Assembly (NCBI RefSeq): GCF_001557235.1
Contig: NZ_LSJI01000162.1
Location: 1 to 30,889, forward strand
Direction: 5' to 3'
DNA length: 30,889 nucleotides
DNA from: Phenylobacterium sp. CCH9-H3
GTDB taxonomy: Bacteria > Pseudomonadota > Alphaproteobacteria > Caulobacterales > Caulobacteraceae
In this document: positions 9,086 through 17,498 of the stretch, in pieces
Position numbering within the stretch: position 1 is the stretch's first letter
Layout: the number at the start of each line of letters is the position of its first letter
Notes under the pieces: model-generated
Databases searched by the model: none
Told to the model about the DNA's origin: nothing
What the model saw: only the letters and a program-made list of their open reading frames with translations
Position numbers and translations under genes: made by a program

Positions 9086-10723
9086 TCAGGGCAAGTCGGC
9101 CGATGGGGCCGCGACGTCGCCCTTGCGCCGGCGGAAGGCCGCGCGGGCTTCGCCGGGCGTCACGCCGCCGAACGCGAACAGCAGGACCGGATAGAGGGCC
9201 GCGCCGGCCAGACAGACCAGCAGCACCGAGATCTCCTTGGTCCCATGCGGGAGCAGTGAGGCCAGCGGCGCCTCCAGCACCGGGCGGAAATGCGAGGCCA
9301 GCGCCACCGCAACGCCCATGCCAAGGCTGGCGAGGCTCACCCGCACGATCTTGCCCACGGCCCGCTTCGACGGCGTCCAGATCGACTTGGCCCGCAGGTA
9401 GGCCAGCATCTGGAAGACGGTGATCCACGACGCGGCGGCGGTGGCGAAGGCGATCCCCTGGAACCCCATCGTGAAGAACAGCGCCACGCCCAGGGCGACG
9501 TTCACCGCCACCGAGATCAGCGAGTAGATCATCGGGTTGCGGGTGTCGCCGCGCGCGAAGAACGCCGGCTGGAGGATCTTGATGAGCACGAAGGCCGGGA
9601 CGCCCCAGCCGTAGTGGAACAGCAGCTTCGCCGAATCCAGGGCGTCCTGGCTGGTGAAGGCGCCCCGGGTGAAGAAGCCGTCGGTGAGGTAGTAGGGCAT
9701 GCCCATAAGGGCCGCGGCGGCCGGGAGGCTGAGCGCCAGGCCGAACACCACCGCCTGGTCCATGGCGCCCTGGGCGTCGTCCTTGTCCTCGACCTGAAGC
9801 GCGGTGGAGAGGCGCGGCAGCAGCGCCACGCCGATAGCGACGCCCACCAGGCTGAGCGGCAGCTGGTAGAACCGCTCGGCCACGTTCAGCCAGACCCGCA
9901 TGCCCGCCACCTGGCTGGCCAGCATCGCCGAGATGAATAGGTTGATCTGGGTGGCGCTGGAGGCGATCACGCCGGGGACCATCCGGCGGAGCATCGTCTT
10001 CACCTGCCCCGTCAGCCGCAGGTGGCGCGGATGGATGCGGGCGCCCGAACGGTGCGCCCCCCACCAGCAGAGCGCCGCCTGGCTGACCCCGGCGACCAGG
10101 ACGCCCCACGAGGCCGCGTAGGCGGCGGTCGTCGGGTCCTTCTGCGGCAGGACCGCGGCCAGCATCACCACGTTCAGGAGCGTGGGATAGAAGCCGTAGA
10201 TGATGAAGCGTCCGCGCGCTTGCAGCGTGCCGGCGAACAGGGCCGCGATCACCATGCAGGGCAGGTACGGCATGGTGATCTGGGTCAGGATCACGGCCAG
10301 CTTGAACTTCGCCGGGTCCTCCAGGAAGCCATAGCTGTAGATCGTCATGATCCACGGCATGGCGAGCTGGCAGGCGATGGTGATGGCGATGGTGACCGCC
10401 GCCATTGTGGCCAGTGCGTCGGCGGCGAAGCGGTCGGCCGCCTCCTTGCCGTCAGAGACCAGCCGCTTGGCGTAGTCGGGCACGAAAGCCGCGGCGAAGG
10501 CGCCCTCGGCGAACATCCGCCGGAACAGGTTCGGGAACGCCAGGGCGGTGTAGTAGGCGTCGGCGGCGATCGTCTGGCTGGCGCCCAGCCGCGCCGTGAT
10601 CGCCAGGTCCCGCGCCAGACCCAGGAACCGGCTCACCAGCGTCAGGCCAGAGAAGATCGCCGACGAGCGGAGGAGGCCGCCCTTCTTGGCGGGAGGCTGG
10701 GCGTCGGCGGGGGTCTCGGTCAC
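9086..10723 (-). CDS. murJ: Lipid II flippase MurJ (MviN)
   Basis: Polytopic inner-membrane flippase that exports lipid II for peptidoglycan synthesis; 545 residues with about 14 predicted membrane segments. Family signatures include LVSRFLGLARDLAITARLGAS (24-44), the ADAYYTALAFPNLFRRMFAEGAF block (54-76) and FFARGDTRNPM in the second half. A short basic, proline-containing cytoplasmic N-terminus precedes the first helix. The start is GTG at 10723; no convincing Shine-Dalgarno is visible. A TTGACG at 10754-10759 (minus strand) lies about 31 bases upstream, which would fit a -35 box for a near-leaderless transcript, but this is speculative. trpS and the Usp gene follow on the same strand. Confidence 0.95.
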   Translation of the reverse strand: MTETPADAQPPAKKGGLLRSSAIFSGLTLVSRFLGLARDLAITARLGASQTIAADAYYTALAFPNLFRRMFAEGAFAAAFVPDYAKRLVSDGKEAADRFAADALATMAAVTIAITIACQLAMPWIMTIYSYGFLEDPAKFKLAVILTQITMPYLPCMVIAALFAGTLQARGRFIIYGFYPTLLNVVMLAAVLPQKDPTTAAYAASWGVLVAGVSQAALCWWGAHRSGARIHPRHLRLTGQVKTMLRRMVPGVIASSATQINLFISAMLASQVAGMRVWLNVAERFYQLPLSLVGVAIGVALLPRLSTALQVEDKDDAQGAMDQAVVFGLALSLPAAAALMGMPYYLTDGFFTRGAFTSQDALDSAKLLFHYGWGVPAFVLIKILQPAFFARGDTRNPMIYSLISVAVNVALGVALFFTMGFQGIAFATAAASWITVFQMLAYLRAKSIWTPSKRAVGKIVRVSLASLGMGVAVALASHFRPVLEAPLASLLPHGTKEISVLLVCLAGAALYPVLLFAFGGVTPGEARAAFRRRKGDVAAPSADLP

Positions 10724-10805
10724 GGAGGCCTAGGTCGGCTGCGTCGGGAAGCGCGTCAACCTAGCCGCTCGGCGGGACGCAGGCGTGTGGAATCTCGATG
10801 CAGCC

Positions 10806-11354
10806 TCAGCCCGCGAGACGGCGGATGTCGGGCCAGAGGTAGGCCACCTCGTGCAGCATCGCGCCGCCCGGCCCCGCCTCCAGGCGCGCGGGCTCAGGCT
10901 GGCCGCCGAGGTGCTCGTAGAACCCGCGCGCGGCGACGTTGTCCCGCAGGACCGAAACCATCAGCGACAGCGCGCCCCGCGCCGCCAGCCCTCGGGCGGT
11001 TTCCGTCAGCAGCCGCGCCCCGAGCCCGCGGCCCTGGGCGGCGCGCAGGAGATAGAGGGTCGCCACCTCGGCCTCGCCCGCCCGCTTGCGGCGCGAAGGC
11101 CCCGCCTGGGCATAGCCGACGATGCCGGCCCGATCCGCGGCGGCCAGGGTCACGTCGTCCGGACCGGGATGCAGCAGCGATCGGGCGAAGCGGCGCGCGT
11201 GGCTGGGCTCCGACATCCGGGCCAGATAGGCGTCGGGCAGCAGCCCGCGATAGGTCTCGCGCCAGGCGGCCACATGGACGCGGGCCAGCGCCTCGGCGTC
11301 CGCGGGGCCGGCCGGAAACAGGACGAACTGCGTATCGACGCTGCCGTGGGCCAT
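10806..11354 (-). CDS. GNAT-family N-acetyltransferase, substrate unknown
   Basis: 182-residue GNAT protein. The N-terminal LARVHVAAWRETYRGLLPD is characteristic of a GNAT subfamily. The acetyl-CoA loop is LYLLRAAQGRGLGARLL (about residues 105-121). The C-terminal DNVAARGFYEHLGG is the last conserved helix and strand. No substrate can be assigned. It is divergent from mutS, with 79 bases between the starts, and its stop is 82 bases before the murJ start on the same strand. ATG start at 11354. It is unlike the RimI gene elsewhere in the window, lacking the RimI C-terminal signature. Confidence 0.87.
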   Translation of the reverse strand: MAHGSVDTQFVLFPAGPADAEALARVHVAAWRETYRGLLPDAYLARMSEPSHARRFARSLLHPGPDDVTLAAADRAGIVGYAQAGPSRRKRAGEAEVATLYLLRAAQGRGLGARLLTETARGLAARGALSLMVSVLRDNVAARGFYEHLGGQPEPARLEAGPGGAMLHEVAYLWPDIRRLAG

Positions 11355-11433
11355 CTATCCACAGCTTGGCGCTCGCACGGCGCTGTTCAAGGGGGTGCGG
11401 GACGCGGGGCATCCCGTTAACGTCCGCCCTTCC

Positions 11434-14121
11434 ATGAACGCCCAGGTCGCCACCGCCACCCCCGATCCCGCCGCCGGCGCCACGCCGGTGATGGCGCAGT
11501 ACTTCGAGGCCAAGGCGCGCCAGCCCGACGCGCTGGTGTTCTTCCGCATGGGCGACTTCTACGAACTCTTCTTCGAGGACGCCCAGAAGGCGGCGGCGGT
11601 GCTGGGCATCACCCTGACCGCCCGCGGCAACCACGGCGGCAATCCGATCCCCATGGCGGGCGTCCCCGCCCACGCCATGGAAGCCTATCTGGCCAAGCTG
11701 GTCCGCGCCGGGTTCAAGGTGGCGCTCTGCGACCAGATGGAGGACCCGGCCGAGGCCAAGCGGCGGGGCGGCTCCAAGGCGGTCGTCCGGCGCGACGTGA
11801 CCCGGGTCGTCACCCCCGGCACCCTCACCGAGGACGGGCTGCTGGACGCGCGCGGCGCGAACCGCCTGGCCGCCGTGGCGGTGCGCGCGGGTTCGGCGGC
11901 GGTGGCCAGCGTTGAGCTCTCCACCGGCGAGGTCGAATGCCTGGCGGTGACGGTGGCCGGCCTGGCCTCGGCCCTGGCGGCGCTGGGGCCCTCCGAGGTG
12001 TTGGTCCCCGACCGGCTCTTCGCCGACGAGACGGTGTCGACGGCGCTGAAGCAGGGCGGCGGCTTCGTCCAGCCCATGCCCAACGCCCTGGCCGAACCGG
12101 GCGCGTCCGAGACACGGCTGAAGCGGCTCTATGGCGTGGAGACCCTGGATGGTTTCGGCCAGCTTTCCGGCGCGGAGGTGTCGGCCCTGGGCCTGATCGC
12201 CGCGCACCTGGAAACCACCCAGGCCGGCCGGATGCCCGCCCTCTCCGCCCCTCGCCGGGCGGGCGAGGCGGACGTCATGGTCATCGACCCGGCCACGCGC
12301 GCCAGCCTGGAGATCGAGAAGTCCACGTCCGGCGCCCGCGACGGCTCGCTGCTGTCGGCCATCGACCGAACCGTGACGGCGCCCGGGGCGCGGTTGCTGG
12401 CCGCCCGTCTGGCGCGCCCCCTGCTGGATCCTGCCGCTATCGACGCACGGCTGGACGCCGTGGCCTGGTTCTGCGCCCACCGCGGCCAGCGCCAGAAACT
12501 CCGCGAGACTCTGAAGGGCCTGCCCGACATGGCCCGGGCGCTCAGCCGGCTGGCCCTGGGCCGGGGCGGGCCGCGGGACCTGGGCGCCCTGCGCGACGGG
12601 CTGAACGCCGGCGGCGCGGTTTGCCAGCTGTTCAGCGACACCAAGGACCCATTGCTGACCCTGCCGGCCGAGACGGCCCAGGCGCTGGGGGCGCTGCACC
12701 TGGCCAACACGCCGGACCTCGCCGCCTTCCGCGACCTGCTGGTCCAGGGGCTGGGCGGCGACCTGCCGGCCCTGACCCGGGACGGTGGCTTCGTGGCCGA
12801 CGGCGTGCGGCCGGAACTGGACCAGGCCCGGGCGCTGCGAGACGACAGCCGCCGCGTGATCCTGGCGTTGGAAGCTAGGCTCGCCGCCGAGAGCGGCGTG
12901 GCGCTGAAGGTCCGGCACAACGCCGTCCTCGGCTATTTCGTGGAGACCACCGCCAAGGCGGCCGAGCCGCTGATGCAGCCGCCGTTGAACGCCACCTTCA
13001 TCCACCGGCAGACCCTGGCCAACCAGGTGCGCTTCACCACCGTTGAGCTCGCCGAGCTGGACGCCAAGATCGCCCAGGCGGCCGAGCGGGCGCTGGCCAT
13101 CGAGCTCGACACCTTCGAGGCCTGGCGCGCCGCGGCCACGGGGGTCGCCGCCGCCATCCAGGCCGCCGCCCGGGCCGCGGCTGTCCTCGATGTCGCGGCC
13201 GCCCTGGCCGAGTGGGCCGACGACGTCGGCGCGACCCGCCCGATCGTCGACCGATCCACCGCCTTCGAGGCCGAGGCCGCCCGCCACCCGGTGGTCGAAA
13301 ACGCCGTCCGCCGCGCGGGCGAGGCCTTCACCCCCAACGACTGCCGCCTGGACGGTTCGGGCGTCGGCGGCGCACGCCTGTCGCTGGTGACCGGGCCGAA
13401 CATGGCCGGCAAATCCACCTTCCTGCGCCAGAACGCCCTGCTGGCGGTGCTGGCGCAGGCGGGCTGCTTCGTGCCCGCCAAGCGTCTGCGCATCGGCGTC
13501 GTCGACCGCCTGTTCAGCCGCGTGGGGGCGGGCGACGACCTGGCCCGCGGCCGCTCGACCTTCATGATGGAGATGGTGGAGACCGCGGCGATCCTCAGCC
13601 AGGCGACGCCGCGAAGCCTGGTGATCCTGGACGAGATCGGCCGCGGCACGGCCACCTACGACGGCCTGGCCATCGCCTGGGCCTGCGCCGAGGCCCTGCA
13701 CGAGACCAACCGCTGCCGGGCGCTGTTCGCCACGCACTACCACGAGCTGGCGGTCCTGGAGGGCCGGCTGCCCTATGTGTCCAACCTGAGCCTCAAGGCC
13801 AAGGAGTGGAACGGCGACCTGATCTTCCTGCACGAGGCGGGCCCCGGCCCCGCCGACCGGTCCTACGGCGTTCAGGTGGCCAAGCTGGCCGGCGTGCCCG
13901 CGCCGGTGGTGAGCCGCGCCCGCCAGGTTCTGGAGCGCCTGGAACGCGAGGCCGCCGGCCCCGCGAACCTCGACGACCTCCCCCTTTTCGCCGCCGTCGC
14001 CGAGCCGGAGGCCAAGTTTGGCCCCAGCAAGGTGGAGGAAGCCCTGCAGGTCCTCGACATCGACGGCATGAGCCCCCGGGAGGCCATGGACGCGCTGTAC
14101 CGGCTCAAGGGCCTTCTCTGA
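11434..14121 (+). CDS. mutS: DNA mismatch repair protein MutS
   Basis: Mismatch-recognition ATPase, 895 residues from the ATG at 11434. The mismatch-binding domain carries the Phe-x-Glu wedge inside FFRMGDFYELFFEDA (about 36-50). The connector, lever and clamp domains follow. The C-terminal ABC-type ATPase has Walker A GPNMAGKST (about 654-662), Walker B LVILDEIGRGT (about 729-739) and the ATHYHEL switch. A GTG at 11395 would add 13 residues without family resemblance, so I used the ATG. No Shine-Dalgarno is visible. It is convergent with the small basic gene at 14147-14485; mutS near glnD is typical of Caulobacter relatives. A very long antisense ORF here is a GC-bias shadow. Confidence 0.97.
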   Translation: MNAQVATATPDPAAGATPVMAQYFEAKARQPDALVFFRMGDFYELFFEDAQKAAAVLGITLTARGNHGGNPIPMAGVPAHAMEAYLAKLVRAGFKVALCDQMEDPAEAKRRGGSKAVVRRDVTRVVTPGTLTEDGLLDARGANRLAAVAVRAGSAAVASVELSTGEVECLAVTVAGLASALAALGPSEVLVPDRLFADETVSTALKQGGGFVQPMPNALAEPGASETRLKRLYGVETLDGFGQLSGAEVSALGLIAAHLETTQAGRMPALSAPRRAGEADVMVIDPATRASLEIEKSTSGARDGSLLSAIDRTVTAPGARLLAARLARPLLDPAAIDARLDAVAWFCAHRGQRQKLRETLKGLPDMARALSRLALGRGGPRDLGALRDGLNAGGAVCQLFSDTKDPLLTLPAETAQALGALHLANTPDLAAFRDLLVQGLGGDLPALTRDGGFVADGVRPELDQARALRDDSRRVILALEARLAAESGVALKVRHNAVLGYFVETTAKAAEPLMQPPLNATFIHRQTLANQVRFTTVELAELDAKIAQAAERALAIELDTFEAWRAAATGVAAAIQAAARAAAVLDVAAALAEWADDVGATRPIVDRSTAFEAEAARHPVVENAVRRAGEAFTPNDCRLDGSGVGGARLSLVTGPNMAGKSTFLRQNALLAVLAQAGCFVPAKRLRIGVVDRLFSRVGAGDDLARGRSTFMMEMVETAAILSQATPRSLVILDEIGRGTATYDGLAIAWACAEALHETNRCRALFATHYHELAVLEGRLPYVSNLSLKAKEWNGDLIFLHEAGPGPADRSYGVQVAKLAGVPAPVVSRARQVLERLEREAAGPANLDDLPLFAAVAEPEAKFGPSKVEEALQVLDIDGMSPREAMDALYRLKGLL

Positions 14122-14146
14122 CCCCATTCTTGTCCAGGTCGGCGAC

Positions 14147-14485
14147 CTATTTCAGCCGCCGCTTGCGCTTCACCACCGTCACCGTGAACGCCGATCCGGC
14201 CCGCGCCTTGAGCCGCTTGCGCGCGGCGTCCGCCAGGCCCGACTTTCCGGTGCTGACCGTCGAGGCCTGAGCGGCCGGCTTGGTCTTGGGCTGAGCCAGG
14301 CCGTGGCGCTTGCGCGCGCGTTCGTCCTGACCCGCCTGCTCGGCGCGGCTCTGGGCCGTCCGGGCGGTGAGGTCCTTGATCAGGGCCTTGCCCTTGCGCG
14401 TGCGGCCGGTCAGCGAGGGGGCGATGTAGCTGTTGGCGTTCCAGCCCACCGGCGTGGAGCCGCCGCGATACGATCCTCTGCCCAT
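14147..14485 (-). CDS. Small basic protein of unknown function
   Basis: 112 residues, unrecognised. It is strongly basic with many Lys, Arg, Ala and Gln and no membrane segment. The N-terminus is Gly/Ser/Tyr-rich (MGRGSYRGGSTPVGW), the middle is a charged helix-prone stretch (SRAEQAGQDERARKR), and the C-terminus ends in VVKRKRRLK. It looks largely disordered and nucleic-acid-binding, which is inference from composition. It starts at an ATG (14485) and runs against the direction of mutS and glnD, filling the gap between them (25 bases from the mutS stop, 112 to the glnD start). The coherent N-terminal SYIAPSLTGRTRKGKALIKDL segment and lack of overlap with neighbours support a real gene. Confidence 0.62.
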   Translation of the reverse strand: MGRGSYRGGSTPVGWNANSYIAPSLTGRTRKGKALIKDLTARTAQSRAEQAGQDERARKRHGLAQPKTKPAAQASTVSTGKSGLADAARKRLKARAGSAFTVTVVKRKRRLK

Positions 14486-14597
14486 GATCTACGCCAACTC
14501 TCGAACGCGGAGCGCGGGCATAGCGGGCCGGCCGCCCCAGGGAAAAGCGCGAACGTCCTGCGCGCGTTAACGAAGTCGCCTATATGCGTACTGCGCC

Positions 14598-17420
14598 ATG
14601 CCGACCCGCCTGAAACCCACCCGCCTGGAATATGTCGTCGACGGCGTGCGGCTGCGCGCGCAGCTGTCGGCCGCGGCCCTCGAGCACCTGGGCGACGAGG
14701 CGGCCCAGCGCAAGGCGGCGCTGGACATCCTGAAGGCGGCCCTCTTCCGCGGCCGGATGATCGCCAAGGAGCGGCTTGAGAACGGCGCCGGCGGCATCGA
14801 GACCGCTCGCCTCCTGTCCGGCGTCACCGACGAGGTGGTCTCCGCCCTCTATGATTTCACCACCGTCCACGTGTTCCGGGCCCGCAATCCCACCGAGGGC
14901 GAGCGCCTGGCGCTGATGGCCGTGGGCGGCTACGGCCGCGGCACGCTGGCGCCCTATTCCGACATCGATCTGCTGTTCGTCCGGCCCTACAAGCAGACGG
15001 CCCACACCGAGAGCGTGATCGAGTTCATGCTCTACGCCCTGTGGGACCTGGGCTTCAAAGTGGGCCACGCCTCGCGGACCATCGAGGAGTGCATCAAGCT
15101 CGCCCGCGAGGACTTCACCATCCGCACCTCGATCCTGGAGGCGCGGCGGCTCACGGGCGACGAGAGCCTCGCCAACGACCTGATCCGCCGGTTCCAGAGC
15201 GACGTGGTCAAGGGCACGGGGGCCGAGTTCGTGGCCGCCAAGCTGAAGGAGCGGGACGAGCGCCACGCGCGCGCCGGCGCCAGCCGCTACATGGTCGAGC
15301 CCAACATCAAGGAGGGCAAGGGCGGCCTGCGCGACCTGAACACCCTGTTCTGGATCGCCCAGTACCTGCATCCGGGCCAGTCCATCGAGAAGGTGCTGCA
15401 GCTCGAGATGTTCGCCCGCCGCGAAGTGCGCGCCTTCATCAAGGCCACCGACTTCCTGTGGGCCGTGCGCGCGCACCTGCACTTCACCACGGGACGGCCC
15501 GAAGAGCGGCTGACCTTCGACCTGCAGCCCGAGATCGCGCGGCGGATGGGCTATGGCGATCGCGGGGACGCGCCGGCGGTGGAGCGGTTCATGCGCCGCT
15601 ACTTCCTGATCGCCAAGGACGTGGGCGCCCTGACCCGCGTGTTCGCCGCCAAGCTGGAAGCCGACCAGGTGAAGATGGCGCCCAAGGGGATCAGCCGCTT
15701 CATTCCGGGCCGCAAGGTCAAGCGCAAGCCGCTGGACGAGCCCGGCTTCCACGAGGTGGGCGGGCGCCTCGACGTGGATCCGGACATCTTCGAACACGAT
15801 CCGATCAACCTCCTGCGGATGTTCCGGATCGCCGACCAGCGAAACCTTGACCTGCACCCGGACGCCTTCACGGCGGCGTCGCGGTCGATCCACCTAATCA
15901 CCTCGGCGGTGCGGCGCGACCGCCACGCGGCGAAGGTGTTCCTGGACATCCTGGCGCGCGGGCGGGACCCGCGCACGACCCTGACCCTGATGACCGAGGC
16001 CGGCGTACTGGGCCGCTACCTGCCGGAGTATGGGCGGATCGTCGCCCAGATGCAGTTCAACATGTACCACTCGTACACGGTGGACGAGCACACCCTGCGC
16101 GCCGTGGGCGTGATCGCCGACATCGCCGCGGGTCGGCTGGCCGACGACCACCCGCTGGCGGTCCAGGTTACGCCGCTGATCGCCGACCGCGAGGCGCTGT
16201 TCCTGGCCATGCTGCTGCACGACACCGGCAAGGGCGGAGCGGGCGGCCAGGAGGTCGCCGGGGCCCGCGCGGCCCGGCAGGCGTGCGAGCGGCTGGGCCT
16301 GGAGCGCTCGAAGATCGAGCTGGTCGCCTGGCTAGTCGAGCACCACCTGGTGATGAGCGACTACGCTCAAAAGCGGGACGTGTCCGACCCCCGCACGGTG
16401 GCGGACTTCGCCCGCATCGTGCAGACGCCCGAGCGGCTGCGCCTCCTGCTGGTGCTGACGGTGGCCGACATCCGGGCGGTGGGACCGGGCGTGTGGAACG
16501 GCTGGAAGGGCCAGCTGATGCGTGAGCTCTATTCGGCGACCGAGGCGGTGTTCCGCGGCGGCCGTGGCTCGGACGCGGCCGCCGCCCTGCGCCGATACCA
16601 GGAGAACGCCGCCTACGACGCCCGCGTACGCCTGGCCAAGGCGCAGCCGGGGGCGGAGACCTGGGGCGACGCCATGGAGGACGCATATTTCACGGCCTTC
16701 ACCGACGCGGAGGTGCAGACCCACGCCCGCCTCGCCGGCCTGGCCTCGACCGACGGCGCGGGCGGGGCGGCCGAATGCCGGATCCGCGCCGACCTCAACG
16801 CCTCGGAGGTGGTGGTGGCCGCCACCGACCGCCCGCGGCTGTTCGTGGACCTGGCCGAGGCGATCACCGCTGCGGGGGCCAACATCGTCGGCGCCCGCGT
16901 CTTCACCTCCAACGCCGGCCAGGCGCTGGACGTCTTCTATGTGCAGGACATCACCGGCCAGCCGTTCGGGGCCACCGACGATCGGGTGCTGAAGCGCCTG
17001 GCCGACAGCCTGGCGGGCGCAGCCCGGGGCGAGCCCCACGGCCGCGAACCGCGCCGGCAGGACCTGGGCCGCGCCGCCGCCTTCACGATCACGCCCACGG
17101 TCATGCTGGACAACGAGGCGTCCGAAACCTCCACCGTGGTCGAGGCTTCGGGCCGCGACCGGCCGGGCCTGCTGGCCGCCCTGGCGCGCACCCTGTCGGA
17201 CGCGGGGCTGGAGATCACCTCGGCGCACATCGACGGCTACGGCGAACGGGCCGTCGACGCCTTCTATGTGGTGGACGAGGCCGGCGCGAAACTGACCGAC
17301 ACGCGCAAGGGCAACGCGCTGAAGGCCGCGCTGCTCGCCGCCCTCAACGCCAGCGAAACCGAGGCCGGACAGGCCCGCCGCGCCAACCTTCCCCGAGCGC
17401 GCGCCAGCGTCGCACGCTGA
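14598..17420 (+). CDS. glnD: Bifunctional PII uridylyltransferase / uridylyl-removing enzyme
   Basis: Nitrogen sensor that uridylylates PII proteins when glutamine is low and removes UMP when it is high; 940 residues, normal length. The N-terminal nucleotidyltransferase motif is GGYGRGTLAPYSDIDLLF (about 111-128) with the metal-binding DID. A GlnD helical domain follows. The HD hydrolase domain contains DEHTLRAVGVI and AMLLHDTGKGG (about 537-547). Two C-terminal ACT domains bind glutamine: about 727-800 (VVVAATDRPRLFVDLAEAI) and about 844-915 (VVEASGRDRPGLLAALA). All catalytic motifs are present. ATG start at 14598 without a clear ribosome site. The substrate genes glnB/glnK are not in the window. 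Confidence 0.97.
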   Translation: MPTRLKPTRLEYVVDGVRLRAQLSAAALEHLGDEAAQRKAALDILKAALFRGRMIAKERLENGAGGIETARLLSGVTDEVVSALYDFTTVHVFRARNPTEGERLALMAVGGYGRGTLAPYSDIDLLFVRPYKQTAHTESVIEFMLYALWDLGFKVGHASRTIEECIKLAREDFTIRTSILEARRLTGDESLANDLIRRFQSDVVKGTGAEFVAAKLKERDERHARAGASRYMVEPNIKEGKGGLRDLNTLFWIAQYLHPGQSIEKVLQLEMFARREVRAFIKATDFLWAVRAHLHFTTGRPEERLTFDLQPEIARRMGYGDRGDAPAVERFMRRYFLIAKDVGALTRVFAAKLEADQVKMAPKGISRFIPGRKVKRKPLDEPGFHEVGGRLDVDPDIFEHDPINLLRMFRIADQRNLDLHPDAFTAASRSIHLITSAVRRDRHAAKVFLDILARGRDPRTTLTLMTEAGVLGRYLPEYGRIVAQMQFNMYHSYTVDEHTLRAVGVIADIAAGRLADDHPLAVQVTPLIADREALFLAMLLHDTGKGGAGGQEVAGARAARQACERLGLERSKIELVAWLVEHHLVMSDYAQKRDVSDPRTVADFARIVQTPERLRLLLVLTVADIRAVGPGVWNGWKGQLMRELYSATEAVFRGGRGSDAAAALRRYQENAAYDARVRLAKAQPGAETWGDAMEDAYFTAFTDAEVQTHARLAGLASTDGAGGAAECRIRADLNASEVVVAATDRPRLFVDLAEAITAAGANIVGARVFTSNAGQALDVFYVQDITGQPFGATDDRVLKRLADSLAGAARGEPHGREPRRQDLGRAAAFTITPTVMLDNEASETSTVVEASGRDRPGLLAALARTLSDAGLEITSAHIDGYGERAVDAFYVVDEAGAKLTDTRKGNALKAALLAALNASETEAGQARRANLPRARASVAR

Positions 17421-17498
17421 CGATTGGACTTGCGTTTGGCCGCGATGAGGCGTCCAAGGGCCGCCATTTCGCGCCTGAAGCGCGACTAGGGACTTTCC

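Noticed and set aside
10894..14127. A 1077-codon open frame antisense to mutS
   Set aside because: The plus-strand frame encodes full-length MutS with all motifs. The antisense translation is Gly/Gln/His/Arg-rich with no domains, as expected from GC-biased third positions.
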